Assembly (NCBI GenBank): GCA_047621325.1
Contig: JBLHLT010000004.1
Span: 62,001-126,000 of the forward strand
DNA length: 64,000 nucleotides
From: Bermanella sp047621325
Lineage (GTDB): Bacteria; Pseudomonadota; Gammaproteobacteria; Pseudomonadales; Oceanobacteraceae
Direction of reading: 5' to 3'
Positions within the stretch are counted from its first letter, which is position 1. The number at the start of each line of letters is the position of its first letter. The notes beneath the pieces are model-generated. The model was not told where the DNA came from. It was given only the letters and a program-made list of their open reading frames with translations, and ran no database searches. This document shows positions 26,235 through 35,489 of the stretch, piece by piece. The position numbers and the translations under genes were made by a program.

Positions 26235-26275
26235 AAAAAAGCCCTCGTCACTTATTTGGTGACGAGGGCTTTTTT
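26235..26275. terminator. Bidirectional terminator between fbp and the GGDEF/EAL gene
   Basis: AAAAAAGCCCTCGTCAC and GTGACGAGGGCTTTTTT form a perfect 17-base-pair stem with a seven-base loop. A- and T-runs on both sides let it terminate transcription in both directions between the convergent genes. Confidence 0.95.
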
Positions 26276-26296
26276 GTATCTTATTCAAACTACGCA

Positions 26297-29065
26297 TCAT
26301 ATTCTATTTTTCCCCCACGTTTTCTTCAGCTCGATAAATGCATCAGGTAACACAGGCTTACTCACAAAATACCCTTGTGCCATGTTACATTGCATTAACG
26401 CTAATCGTTCAATCGTGTTTTTATCTTCTGCCCCTTCTGCGATAACAGTTAACGATAAATTATGAGCAAGGTTGATAATTGAATGTACAATAATTTCATC
26501 CTGCTTATTTGCACACATGTTTCGCACAAACATAATATCAATCTTTAAAGCATCAACTGGCAATTGACGCAAATAAATAAACGAAGAATAACCTGTACCA
26601 AAGTCATCGACTGAAATACTAACACCCATATCACTAATTTGTTTTAACGTATTCAATGCTCGTTCTGGGTCAGCCATTAACGCACTTTCTGTTATCTCAA
26701 TCTCAAGTAAATGAGAGGGTACGTTATACTCATCTAGCTTCGATTTGATAAAGCCAGGCAAATCATCATTCAATAAATTCCGAGTAGATACATTAACCGA
26801 TGTTTTAATGTAAATGTTTTTATTCATCCAGTTTTTGATTTGACCCAGCGCCTGCTCAACCACCCAATGTGTCATATCAATAATGACATCACTCATTTCG
26901 GCCAAGGGGATAAATTCAGCTGGGTTGACCAAACCCAATTCCCTGTGCTGCCAACGCAGCAATGCTTCTGCTGCATGAATTTCATTGGTTTTTAAATCTA
27001 GTTTGGGTTGAAAAACCAAAAAGAATTCATTTTCGCGCAGGCCTTTATTCATATCGGCCATCAGCGCTAATCGCCTTGGGCTGCTTTCATCCATTTCGCT
27101 GCGATAATAAAGCACACGTGAAGTGTCTTTTTTCGCTTTATACATTGCAACATCCGCACAGCGCATCATGTTACTAGCTTGTTTTGCATGATCGGGGTAA
27201 AACGCAATGCCAATACTGCAGCCAATTTCAACATTAAGTTGGCCAAGATCAAAAGGTTCTCGCATTTTTTTAACGATCTCAAACGCCATTTCACCTATCT
27301 CATCAGTACTCTCGATAGATGGCACAACAATAGCAAATTCATCACCACCTAAACGAGCTAAAAAGGCTCTTTTTTGTGTAATAATTTCTCTTAATCTAGG
27401 TTCAATTTTTTTAAGTAACACATCACCATATTGATGCCCAAGCGCATCATTAACTTCTTTAAAGCGATCTAAATCAATCAATACTAATGCAGCTTTAAGC
27501 TCAAACTGACTTGCCTGATCAATTTTATCATCAAGGTATTCTCTAAGTGCAACGCGATTCGCTAAACCCGTTAAATTATCATGACGATTTTGATACTCTA
27601 GACGCTGTATTTGATTTTTACTGTCCGTAATATCCCGTAAAATAATCCAAACTCGATAGAGCCGTCGCTCTTTAATATCGGCCATAAAATTACAGCTTAA
27701 CCAACGAATATCACCACTTGAGTTCTCATGAGCAACTTCGATAACCTCATTACTATATCCACTATCTAATACATATTGCATGAGATTCTTTAAACTTTTT
27801 ATGGCAATAAATTCTTGTGTCGTGGGTGTCGCTGTAAAACCAAACAATTCAATAAATGCAGGGTTAACTTCTTTTAAGCTGGCATTTTTTTTAATACTCT
27901 TCCACTGATCATTAACACTGTCATCTATGTATACACTTGGCTGTATAATGAGATCGGCAATGGCTTCATTACTGCTTTCAATAAACGCCCGATAACGATG
28001 ACTGCTTTGCTCTATTTGTCGTTTATCTTGTCGATGATTTAATTCCGAACGCACTCGAATACTAAAAATAGATAAAAAATCGAGTAGTAAATCACTCACA
28101 TTTCCCTTATTGACTCCCATAACAAGAATCACCCCTAACGGTGAATCTAAGTCATCCCTTAAAAGAATCCCACCATAGAATGAAGAGCCTGAATTCCTCA
28201 CAAAACGAGGAATATCATCTTGAGAAACATTAGCAATATCAAACCAGGTCCAATCACCATCCTTAAATTGTTCCACATTTATTTTAGTATCAGAATAAAT
28301 ATAACCTTCTGCTTCACCTTCATGTGTAATATAACGGTATCCATTTGAATCGGCGTTATATTCACCCACATACAAAACTGAGCTGGGTATAAATTCATGA
28401 ATCAAGGTTAAGATACTTTTAATAGAGGTTTTATTCTGAGTATTAAGGTCCTTCGCCGCTTTTTGAATAATACTACCTTGTAGTTTGACGGCTGTGATAT
28501 CGGTAGCAATAAAGGCTTGTCCTTGAATATTGGCTAAGGCGAATTGATCTAACCAAAAAGCCATACGATCACTATTTTCGGTTTTCAACCAAATTTCTTT
28601 TTGATTAATTCGAACATTTGAAAATGGGTTTTCACTATTCGTTTTTTTTTGCAATGCGATAAAGGCATTATTACGATAGACAACGCTGCCATCTTGGATA
28701 ATAAAAATCGCAGCCGACATATTGTCATATACCTGCATCAGCCACTGTTCTCGTTCATCAGTTTGCTGATACTGTTTAACGCGTAAGTTGATTAACCAAA
28801 GACCCCAGACAAGTGCACACAGGATGAAAACTCGGATTAACTCAAATGCATGCTCAGATACATCTAACCAAAACACGGCGCCCTCTACGCGACCATAAAG
28901 CTGTAGCCCTTGTACAAATAAAAGCAACGCGATTGACAAGCCAATAACCATAACCGTTGGTCGGCCAAGTAATGCCACTGTCTTGGAAAAACTTAAGCCA
29001 ACACCCAAAACTAACAACATTAGTAGCGTAAACTTAACAACCAATAAATAATCAAACCAATCCAC
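26297..29065 (-). CDS. Membrane-anchored PAS-GAF-PAS-GGDEF-EAL protein
   Basis: 922 residues. The N-terminus has three or four membrane helices (about 10-95), then a PAS domain (about 108-195), a GAF-like region (about 210-345), a second PAS domain (360-480), GGDEF (485-650; LARLGGDEFAIV, GGDEF at 573-577) and EAL (680-915; AAEALLRW, EAL at 700-702, and DDFGTGYSSF). Both active-site signatures are intact, so it could make or break c-di-GMP; the product-inhibition RxxD before GGDEF is absent. A run of nine A codes for residues QKKT at 28642-28650, a slippage-prone tract. Ligand and output are unknown. Confidence 0.93.
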   Translation of the reverse strand: MDWFDYLLVVKFTLLMLLVLGVGLSFSKTVALLGRPTVMVIGLSIALLLFVQGLQLYGRVEGAVFWLDVSEHAFELIRVFILCALVWGLWLINLRVKQYQQTDEREQWLMQVYDNMSAAIFIIQDGSVVYRNNAFIALQKKTNSENPFSNVRINQKEIWLKTENSDRMAFWLDQFALANIQGQAFIATDITAVKLQGSIIQKAAKDLNTQNKTSIKSILTLIHEFIPSSVLYVGEYNADSNGYRYITHEGEAEGYIYSDTKINVEQFKDGDWTWFDIANVSQDDIPRFVRNSGSSFYGGILLRDDLDSPLGVILVMGVNKGNVSDLLLDFLSIFSIRVRSELNHRQDKRQIEQSSHRYRAFIESSNEAIADLIIQPSVYIDDSVNDQWKSIKKNASLKEVNPAFIELFGFTATPTTQEFIAIKSLKNLMQYVLDSGYSNEVIEVAHENSSGDIRWLSCNFMADIKERRLYRVWIILRDITDSKNQIQRLEYQNRHDNLTGLANRVALREYLDDKIDQASQFELKAALVLIDLDRFKEVNDALGHQYGDVLLKKIEPRLREIITQKRAFLARLGGDEFAIVVPSIESTDEIGEMAFEIVKKMREPFDLGQLNVEIGCSIGIAFYPDHAKQASNMMRCADVAMYKAKKDTSRVLYYRSEMDESSPRRLALMADMNKGLRENEFFLVFQPKLDLKTNEIHAAEALLRWQHRELGLVNPAEFIPLAEMSDVIIDMTHWVVEQALGQIKNWMNKNIYIKTSVNVSTRNLLNDDLPGFIKSKLDEYNVPSHLLEIEITESALMADPERALNTLKQISDMGVSISVDDFGTGYSSFIYLRQLPVDALKIDIMFVRNMCANKQDEIIVHSIINLAHNLSLTVIAEGAEDKNTIERLALMQCNMAQGYFVSKPVLPDAFIELKKTWGKNRI

Positions 29066-29190
29066 AATTAATACCTAAATACATCACCCTTTAGGTATAG
29101 CTAATACTCTGCGTACTAGCCATTTTTGAGACATTGACAGCTTTGCGAGTTCACCCTAGTGTGTGGCTCATAATACATTGAGAGATTTCT

Positions 29191-29592
29191 ATGCCTTTAC
29201 TACCAATAACGGCCTTATATGGCGCATTACTGGGTTTTTTACTGCTGCATTTAGCCTATCTTGTTGTGATGACACGCCAGAAGTACAAGTCAGCGCTAGG
29301 CCATAAAAATGACGACATCCTGATTGCCGCTCGTAACCATGCCAATGCGGCTGAATACATTCCTATCATGCTGATCTTATTGGCCTTAGCTGAGCTAAAC
29401 GGGGCTGCTAACGGCATACTTCATATTATTGGCGCGCTGTTTGTAGCTGCTCGATACATTTACGCATGGGGCTTTAGAGCCAGCGAAGAGAAAACCCATC
29501 CAGGCCGATATTGGGGAATAGTTATTACATTTTTCTGCATAGCAACGCTGGGCCTATTGAATTTATACTTGTGCTGGCCTTACCTACTATAG
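29191..29592 (+). CDS. MAPEG-family membrane protein
   Basis: 133 residues with four helices. The pattern RNHANAAEYIPIMLILLALAE followed by ARYIYAWGFRAS is typical of the bacterial MAPEG family (YecN-like), relatives of microsomal glutathione S-transferases. Enzyme activity cannot be confirmed. It stands between divergent c-di-GMP and convergent-free metabolic genes, with no evident operon partner. Confidence 0.9.
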   Translation: MPLLPITALYGALLGFLLLHLAYLVVMTRQKYKSALGHKNDDILIAARNHANAAEYIPIMLILLALAELNGAANGILHIIGALFVAARYIYAWGFRASEEKTHPGRYWGIVITFFCIATLGLLNLYLCWPYLL

Positions 29593-29671
29593 CCACGGCT
29601 TTTCAACCTTTTTTATTCAAGCATGTTTGCTTTACAATGCTGGCCTCACAAATAAGTATAAGTAAGCACCC

Positions 29672-30991
29672 ATGAGCAAAATTATTGAAAATTTGTTTTA
29701 CTCCAAAGTTGGCCAAGGCCTACTCAGCTCGCTTGGTGTAAAGCCCGCAATTGAGCTCAATCGTTACCAAGGTGAAACCCCTTGGGTAACTGGCTCTATC
29801 TTAGTCGCACAGCCCCCAAGTTCTGAGTTAGCCTCGGTATTCAACCAAGCCAATATCCAGTTTGAGGTATTGCAAGGTGGTCAAGAAAACCGCCACAACG
29901 CGGCACTGCTGGATGCTACGGGATTCAAAACCACCAGCGATTTAGTCAGCCTTAAAACATTTTTCGCTCAGCTAGGAAAGCGCTTAAATGCCTCTTCGCA
30001 CATTGTGATTCTAGGTCTTGACCCAGCCAGCTGCAGCGACATTGAACAAGCCAGTGTAATGGAAGCGTTAAACGGCTTTACCCGTTCATTGGCAAAAGAA
30101 TTTGGCCGTAAAGCGATCATGGCGAATGTGGTGTACTGCCAAAATGTGAGCGCGTCTATTGCCACTCCGGTGAACTTTTTATTAAGCCATCGTGGCGCCT
30201 ATATCAGTGGCCAGCCGCTTTATGTAAATAACGCCAGCCCAACCATTCAAGACTGGCAAAAACCGTTGAACGGACAATTGGCCCTCGTAACGGGTGCTGC
30301 TCAAGGTATTGGTGCTGCCATTGCAAAAACATTAACCCAACAAGGCGCTACCGTTGTCGGGCTGGATATTCCACCTGCAAAAGACACACTTGAGGCAACC
30401 TTAGCGCCACTAGATGGTATCGCGGTAGCAACTGATATCACCTCCGCTGAGGCCGTTGAGGCCATTATTCAAGCATTAAACGGTAAAACCTTAGATATCG
30501 TTGTTCATAATGCTGGCGTCACCCGTGATAAAACCCTTGCCCGCATGCCCGAGCATTTCTGGGATATGGCTATCAACATTAACTTGGCGGCGCCCATGTC
30601 GATTACCACCGCACTTGAGCAGCGCGCCCAGCTAAGTGATGCTGCTCGCGTTATTTGCATTAGCTCTATTAGCGGGATTGCCGGTAATGTGGGACAAACC
30701 AATTACAGTGCATCTAAATCTGGCGTGGTTGGCTATGTTCGCCAACAAGCTAAATTATGGGCGGGTACAAATAAAACCATCAACGCCATAGCACCAGGGT
30801 TCATTGAAACACAAATGACAGAGCAAATTCCGTTTATGACCCGTGAGCTTGGTCGTCGCATGAACTCACTATCCCAAGGTGGTAAACCAGAGGATGTTGC
30901 TCAAGGCGTCACCCTTTTTGCTCAACCGGGTAGCCAAGGCTTAAACGGTCAAATATTGCGAGTATGTGGCCAATCTTTGATTGGCGCATAG
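29672..30991 (+). CDS. High-molecular-weight FabG-like 3-oxoacyl-ACP/CoA reductase
   Basis: 439 residues, much longer than standard FabG. Residues 1-195 form an N-terminal domain resembling a degenerate Rossmann unit; residues 200-439 are a typical SDR domain with TGAAQGIG (207-214), the active-site Ser (S331/332), Y345 and K349 (NYSASKSG) and NAIAPGFIETQMTEQIPFM. The layout matches FabG4-type reductases, which use NADH in fatty-acid or acyl-CoA reduction. The physiological substrate here is not known. Confidence 0.92.
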   Translation: MSKIIENLFYSKVGQGLLSSLGVKPAIELNRYQGETPWVTGSILVAQPPSSELASVFNQANIQFEVLQGGQENRHNAALLDATGFKTTSDLVSLKTFFAQLGKRLNASSHIVILGLDPASCSDIEQASVMEALNGFTRSLAKEFGRKAIMANVVYCQNVSASIATPVNFLLSHRGAYISGQPLYVNNASPTIQDWQKPLNGQLALVTGAAQGIGAAIAKTLTQQGATVVGLDIPPAKDTLEATLAPLDGIAVATDITSAEAVEAIIQALNGKTLDIVVHNAGVTRDKTLARMPEHFWDMAININLAAPMSITTALEQRAQLSDAARVICISSISGIAGNVGQTNYSASKSGVVGYVRQQAKLWAGTNKTINAIAPGFIETQMTEQIPFMTRELGRRMNSLSQGGKPEDVAQGVTLFAQPGSQGLNGQILRVCGQSLIGA

Positions 30992-31011
30992 ATCAGGGTT
31001 TAAGCCACTGT

Positions 31012-31659
31012 TTAAAACAAGGACTGAGGGGATTTTTTATCCCCTCTTCCTTCCCACAGCTGCCATTCGTTGTTAATTAAAACCAGTTGCAAGCGTTTTT
31101 CAAATGGTCGTTTATGACTTTCTAACGCTCGACGCAACAACCTATTTTCACGCTGTTTAATATCCACCTTTGCAACCCAATCCGGTATGTCATTGGCGTG
31201 CCAAGATAAATACACCTCGCAAAAAAACTCCCCTGAAATATCATTTACTTGGCTGACTGAAAAAACCTCTTGAGCAGTGGGGCGGCCATAAAAAACACCT
31301 TGATCACTCACCAGAGGGCTTTGCGCATTAAAACTGTACTTAAACCCACCCACACTGACCTCTCTTGGTTCGCCGTACATGATTTTTTCCGCAAGAAAGC
31401 GCGTTTTTTCTTTAGTGACAAACCCCAATTTCACCCACGGTTCAATCTGTTTAATCAGCGTTTTATGCGTACGCTCAACCTCAATAGGCAAGTCAAAGGG
31501 CTTATGGAATAGCAATTTTTGCCCAAACCCTTTATCAAATATCTCAACAACCTGACTATTGGTTGGTTTAGGCGGTAATGCAAACGGTTGCGCACCGCAG
31601 TGCAGGCTCAACATCGTAAAAATAAGCGCAAGCGCCCCAAACCCATAACGCATCTTCAT
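31012..31659 (-). CDS. Secreted protein of unknown function
   Basis: 215 residues from the ATG at 31659 (MKMRYGFG), which has GGGAG nine bases upstream. A signal peptide covers about residues 1-24 (cleavage after HCGAQ or similar). The mature protein has no recognised domain; it contains KPFDLPIEVERTHKTLIKQI and a strand-rich second half ending in QLVLINNEWQLWEGRG. It ends 20 bases from the stop of the convergent FabG-like gene. I do not recognise the family. Confidence 0.7.
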   Translation of the reverse strand: MKMRYGFGALALIFTMLSLHCGAQPFALPPKPTNSQVVEIFDKGFGQKLLFHKPFDLPIEVERTHKTLIKQIEPWVKLGFVTKEKTRFLAEKIMYGEPREVSVGGFKYSFNAQSPLVSDQGVFYGRPTAQEVFSVSQVNDISGEFFCEVYLSWHANDIPDWVAKVDIKQRENRLLRRALESHKRPFEKRLQLVLINNEWQLWEGRGDKKSPQSLF

Positions 31660-31799
31660 CCACTTTACTCCCTCACCCTGACCCATCTTTTCAGCCTAGA
31701 TCAAAACTAAGAGTTTGGCCGTCATCAAACAGTAAAGGCTTTGTCACCTAATTGTCATTTGCTCGCATTAACGTGCACTAAACACGTAAGGAGAGCCCT

Positions 31800-32549
31800 A
31801 TGAACCAAGCCGCTCAATTACAATTTGAACCTGCAACGCTTGTTGCTTACATCACTCAAGACCCAGCTGACATTGAGCAAGCATTTCGATTACGCCACCG
31901 AGTGTTCTCAAAAGAATTTAGCGCGCAATTAAATTCTCAAGCACACGGTATTGATCGAGATAAATTTGATGATGTCTGCCACCATCTGATTGTTAAAGAA
32001 TCTCAAAGCAATCGCATCGTGGCCTATAGCCGAATTATCACCAGTGACATCGCCGAGCAGCATCATGGTTTTTATACCGCAGGCGAATTTGACTTATCCA
32101 ACATCGTAGACAACACCAAGCGCTATATGGAAATTGGGCGCACATGCGTCAGTGACGATCACAGAAGTGGCTCTGCCATCGCGCTGTTATGGGGGCAAAT
32201 CGGACAGTTCATGATGGATCAAAACATTGATTGTTTAATTGGCTGTGCCAGCATTCCATTTGCTAATGGCAGTCGTCAAACACTAGCGGTTATTGATTAT
32301 TTACGCAGTAAGCACTTCACCACCGAAAATTTACGTGTCATACCTAAACATCCTCTGCCGCCGCTAACCAACAGTATTGATGGTAAATCTCTCGTACCGC
32401 CACTGTTAAAAGCCTATTTACGTATGGGGTGTAAAGTCTGTGGTGAAGCTCATTGGGACAAAGACTTTAACGTTGCAGATGTCATGGTATTGCTCGAAAA
32501 GCAGAACATTAATATGCGCTACATGAAACATTTTTTACGCGCGGCCTAA
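31800..32549 (+). CDS. olsB: OlsB-type ornithine N-acyltransferase
   Basis: 249 residues of the GNAT-like hemolysin family: FRLRHRVFSKEF, CHHLIVKESQSNRIVAYSRI, MEIGRTCVSDDHRSGSAIAL and VIPKHPLPPL are the family pattern of OlsB, which links a 3-hydroxyacyl chain from ACP to ornithine to give lyso-ornithine lipid. AAGGAGAG precedes the ATG. The next gene is olsA-like, the second step of the pathway. A related PEP-CTERM-associated acyltransferase is the alternative, but the neighbour favours OlsB. Confidence 0.82.
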   Translation: MNQAAQLQFEPATLVAYITQDPADIEQAFRLRHRVFSKEFSAQLNSQAHGIDRDKFDDVCHHLIVKESQSNRIVAYSRIITSDIAEQHHGFYTAGEFDLSNIVDNTKRYMEIGRTCVSDDHRSGSAIALLWGQIGQFMMDQNIDCLIGCASIPFANGSRQTLAVIDYLRSKHFTTENLRVIPKHPLPPLTNSIDGKSLVPPLLKAYLRMGCKVCGEAHWDKDFNVADVMVLLEKQNINMRYMKHFLRAA

Positions 32550-32580
32550 ACAGTCTTATTACTGAATACAAGGAATGCAT

Positions 32581-33393
32581 ATGCTCACTATTTTAACGGC
32601 TCCGTTTAGAGCACTGCTTGGTTTCATCACACTGATAATAATGATCATCAGTGCCGTGATGCTGTACCTAATTGTTAATAATGAAGTAAAACGCAAAGCA
32701 CTCATTGAAGGTTGCCAGCGCAACCTATGCTCGATTTTATTACGCTGCTTTAACGTCGAAATTCATTATATAGGCTCTCCCAACCCAGACGCTAAAATGC
32801 TGGTAGCCAATCATATTTCATGGCTGGATGCGTTGCTGTTTATGCCTGCCCCTAAGCTGCGCTTTATTGCTAAGTCGGAAGTTAAAAACTGGCCTATTAT
32901 TGGTTTGCTGGCACAACTACTGGGAACCGTGTTTATTCGCCGTGAAAATAAATTCCAAGTGTATCGTTCACTACCTAACGCGCAGCGTCACATTTGTGAA
33001 GGGGATAATTTAGTCATTTTCCCAGAGGGCACTACAACTACAGGTGAAGATGCACTGCCGTTTCGTCCTATGATGTTCGAAGTAGCTAGACGCGAAAAAT
33101 GCTTAGTACAACCAGTGGCGATTCGTTACTGGAACCACAAAAACACCATTAGCCAAACCACACCGTTTATCGGTGATGATGATATCCTCATCAACATCAT
33201 TAGATTATTATTTGAACGTAAAACATATGCTTACGTGCATTTTTTACCTGCACTCAACCCAACTGAGCTTGATCGTAAACAAATGGCATGCGCTAGCCAG
33301 TTAGCAATATCCAACGCTTTACAGAAACCTTACGTTGCGCCAGCCCCACTTCATGACGATGCCACGACACACCAGCAACAGGCTCAATCCTAG
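32581..33393 (+). CDS. olsA: OlsA-type lyso-ornithine lipid acyltransferase
   Basis: 270 residues from the ATG at 32581, six bases after AAGGA; an ATG at 32575 is less likely. An N-terminal membrane helix precedes the PlsC motifs NHISWLDALLF (H-x4-D) and VIFPEGTTTTGEDAL. It should add the second, ester-linked acyl chain to lyso-ornithine lipid. It follows olsB with a short gap on the same strand. On sequence alone it could be a general 1-acyl-glycerol-3-phosphate acyltransferase; the olsB partner is the reason for the name. Confidence 0.8.
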   Translation: MLTILTAPFRALLGFITLIIMIISAVMLYLIVNNEVKRKALIEGCQRNLCSILLRCFNVEIHYIGSPNPDAKMLVANHISWLDALLFMPAPKLRFIAKSEVKNWPIIGLLAQLLGTVFIRRENKFQVYRSLPNAQRHICEGDNLVIFPEGTTTTGEDALPFRPMMFEVARREKCLVQPVAIRYWNHKNTISQTTPFIGDDDILINIIRLLFERKTYAYVHFLPALNPTELDRKQMACASQLAISNALQKPYVAPAPLHDDATTHQQQAQS

Positions 33394-33448
33394 TCACACC
33401 ACAACAAGATAGTTAGAATGGGTCATTTGTTACGACTACAATAAGCAA

Positions 33449-33928
33449 ATGACCATGAAAAACAGCCTAACTCAATTCTTTAATCGCCCACAGGTGCTGC
33501 GTCACCTGCTTAATTGGTACGGCCCTTACCGCGGTGCTGGCGTCAAGATCAAACACTTAGCAAATGATTTCAGTCATGCCACTGTCATCATGCCATTGCG
33601 TTGGTATAACCGTAATTACGTAGGTACTCATTTTGGTGGCAGTCTCTACTCTATGGTTGATCCTTTCCACATGCTTTTGATTATGAATCAGCTAGGTAAA
33701 GACTATATCGTTTGGGACAAATCAGCCCACATTGACTTCATCAGTCCCGGCACTGGAACGGTAACCGCCCACTTTGAAGTGACACCCGCACAAATCGAAG
33801 ACATCAAATTAAAAACCGCCAGCGGCGATAAATATTTACCAGATTTTGAAGTAGAGATACTAGCAGACGACGGTAAACTGGTAGCAAAAGCAATCAAGAC
33901 CCTCTACATCCGTAAAAAATCAGGTTAA
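33449..33928 (+). CDS. DUF4442 hotdog-fold (thioesterase-like) protein
   Basis: 159 residues of the hotdog fold: NWYGPYRGAGVKIKHLANDF, VIMPLRWYNRNYVGTHFGGS, SMVDPFHMLLIMNQLGKDYI, characteristic of DUF4442, related to acyl-CoA thioesterases. It starts 56 bases after olsA in the same direction and is followed by a hairpin terminator, so an olsB-olsA-DUF4442 operon is likely. Its substrate is not known; an acyl-related role would fit the neighbours. Confidence 0.85.
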   Translation: MTMKNSLTQFFNRPQVLRHLLNWYGPYRGAGVKIKHLANDFSHATVIMPLRWYNRNYVGTHFGGSLYSMVDPFHMLLIMNQLGKDYIVWDKSAHIDFISPGTGTVTAHFEVTPAQIEDIKLKTASGDKYLPDFEVEILADDGKLVAKAIKTLYIRKKSG

Positions 33929-33941
33929 TAATGCCATTTAA

Positions 33942-33971
33942 AGCGCTCAATCTATTTAGGCATTGAGCGCT
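33942..33971 (+). terminator. Hairpin after the olsBA / DUF4442 genes
   Basis: AGCGCTCAAT and ATTGAGCGCT form a perfect ten-base-pair stem with a ten-base loop. The T-tract after it is weak (AATTCTTCC), but its position after the last gene favours a terminator. Confidence 0.6.
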
Positions 33972-34043
33972 AATTCTTCCTACCAAGATAAACAAAGCCG
34001 ACTAAACTTATAGCCTATACGAACATAAACATGGGTAGGTACT

Positions 34044-34373
34044 ATGAGCATCAGCATTGCAGAAGCAACGGGATTTATTGAGGAATTATTGGGTGTAATT
34101 GAGGATGTGTACTGGGAATGCACCGCATTAGATACAAAAAATCTGTGCTTTAATACCGTACGTTTACTACAAACCGAATTAACCGAGCTAACCAAAGTGT
34201 CGGTGCAAGATCACCATTACGAGTATGAAATTATCGCGTATCAAGACAATACCGTCATTGACACCCTAGGTCAGCTTGAGCACATGCTGAAAGATGCAGT
34301 ACTTCGTACCCGAACCCAAAACCACCTCAGACCATTATTACAACAGGCAATGGAAATATTCGCTCACCCGTAA
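34044..34373 (+). CDS. Small unknown protein
   Basis: 109 residues, mostly helical, without signal peptide or membrane segment. The start MSISIAEATGFIEELLGVIE and the acidic pattern suggest a cytoplasmic protein. GGGTAGGTACT upstream is a moderate ribosome binding site. Convergent to the diguanylate cyclase gene, with only four bases between stops. I do not recognise the family. Confidence 0.6.
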   Translation: MSISIAEATGFIEELLGVIEDVYWECTALDTKNLCFNTVRLLQTELTELTKVSVQDHHYEYEIIAYQDNTVIDTLGQLEHMLKDAVLRTRTQNHLRPLLQQAMEIFAHP

Positions 34374-34377
34374 GGTA

Positions 34378-35277
34378 CTAAAATATTTCAGATTCTCGGT
34401 TTAGCAAACTACTTGCTTCTGTTTTCACTTGATTTCTACCAGCGGCTTTTGCACTGTAAAGCGCATCATCCGCTTGTTGCTGCCAAGCCTTCAGTCGCTG
34501 TTTGCCAGCGGGTAAAACACTGGCGACACCAATACTCACGGTCACATACCCCAATGGTGTGTCTTCATTTAAAATATCTGAACGCGCAACGCCATTGATG
34601 ATTTGATCTGCAACATATAATGCGCCCGCCTCTGGTGTGTCTGGCAAGATAATGGCAAATTCTTCCCCCCCAATTCTCGCCACCACATCGTGGGGACGAA
34701 CCGCGGCCTTTTTAAAGAGCACTGCCAATTCTCGCAGGCATTGATCACCCGCTAAATGACCGTAACGATCATTAAAACGCTTAAAGTAGTCGACATCTAT
34801 CAGCAATAAACTACAGGCTGCGTTATTACGCGACCCTTGACGCCAGCTTTTATCGAGCTCTTGATCGAATTTACGGCGATTAAACACCCCCGTTAACGGG
34901 TCAGATACCGTCAAACCTTCAAGTGTCTGCACATAGCGAATGCGCTGAATAATGAGAGACAATCGTAGTAATAAGGTATCGATAACATCAGGGTATGACA
35001 CATACTCAGCCCCTTGCATGAGCACTTGCTGCTCTATATCGGTTTCATGCTCTGAGCCAAGTACAATGAGGTCTCGAGGTAAGATATCGCCTAATTGTTT
35101 ATGATAAACAAAAGCAGGCCAATCCCATATATGCAAACTCGCCGTTTCTGCATCACGTACCAAATTAAGATCCGCACAATCTAACAGCCACTGCTGAATA
35201 GGCGCCGCTAAATGAGCGGCTCCCATTTCAATGTACACATTAAATCCTGCGTCTATTTGGCTTCTGAGCGAATCCAT
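34378..35277 (-). CDS. Diguanylate cyclase with a degenerate receiver domain
   Basis: 299 residues from the ATG at 35277, with TAAGG eight bases upstream. The N-terminal 110 residues end in a receiver-like pattern (RDLIVLGSEHETDIEQQVLM, then GAEYVSYPDVIDTLLLRL) but the phospho-acceptor and KP lysine are not seen. The C-terminal GGDEF domain has DPLTGVFNRRKFD and GGEEF (203-207), with the inhibitory RPHD five residues before it. It should make c-di-GMP, with activity controlled by the altered receiver domain rather than by phosphorylation (inference). Confidence 0.88.
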   Translation of the reverse strand: MDSLRSQIDAGFNVYIEMGAAHLAAPIQQWLLDCADLNLVRDAETASLHIWDWPAFVYHKQLGDILPRDLIVLGSEHETDIEQQVLMQGAEYVSYPDVIDTLLLRLSLIIQRIRYVQTLEGLTVSDPLTGVFNRRKFDQELDKSWRQGSRNNAACSLLLIDVDYFKRFNDRYGHLAGDQCLRELAVLFKKAAVRPHDVVARIGGEEFAIILPDTPEAGALYVADQIINGVARSDILNEDTPLGYVTVSIGVASVLPAGKQRLKAWQQQADDALYSAKAAGRNQVKTEASSLLNRESEIF

Positions 35278-35489
35278 GCACAACCTTACAAGTCTATTGA
35301 GCCAAACGACTCAATTTAATGAAACTACTAAAATTTACAGGCTGAACTTTACCCAAAAGCAAACCCATTAGATATGCACTATTCCGGCTAATAATAAAAA
35401 AATCTAAGAAAATGAGAGACTTACCTCATTTAAGGGAAGGGGCTACAATATACGTCAAACATTGAACACTATTTATGCAAGGAGCCACA

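Noticed and set aside
31027..31047. GAGGGGAT / ATCCCCTC hairpin with T-rich loop
   Set aside because: It lies inside the 3' end of the secreted-protein gene and the T-run is in the loop, so a terminator call is not supported.
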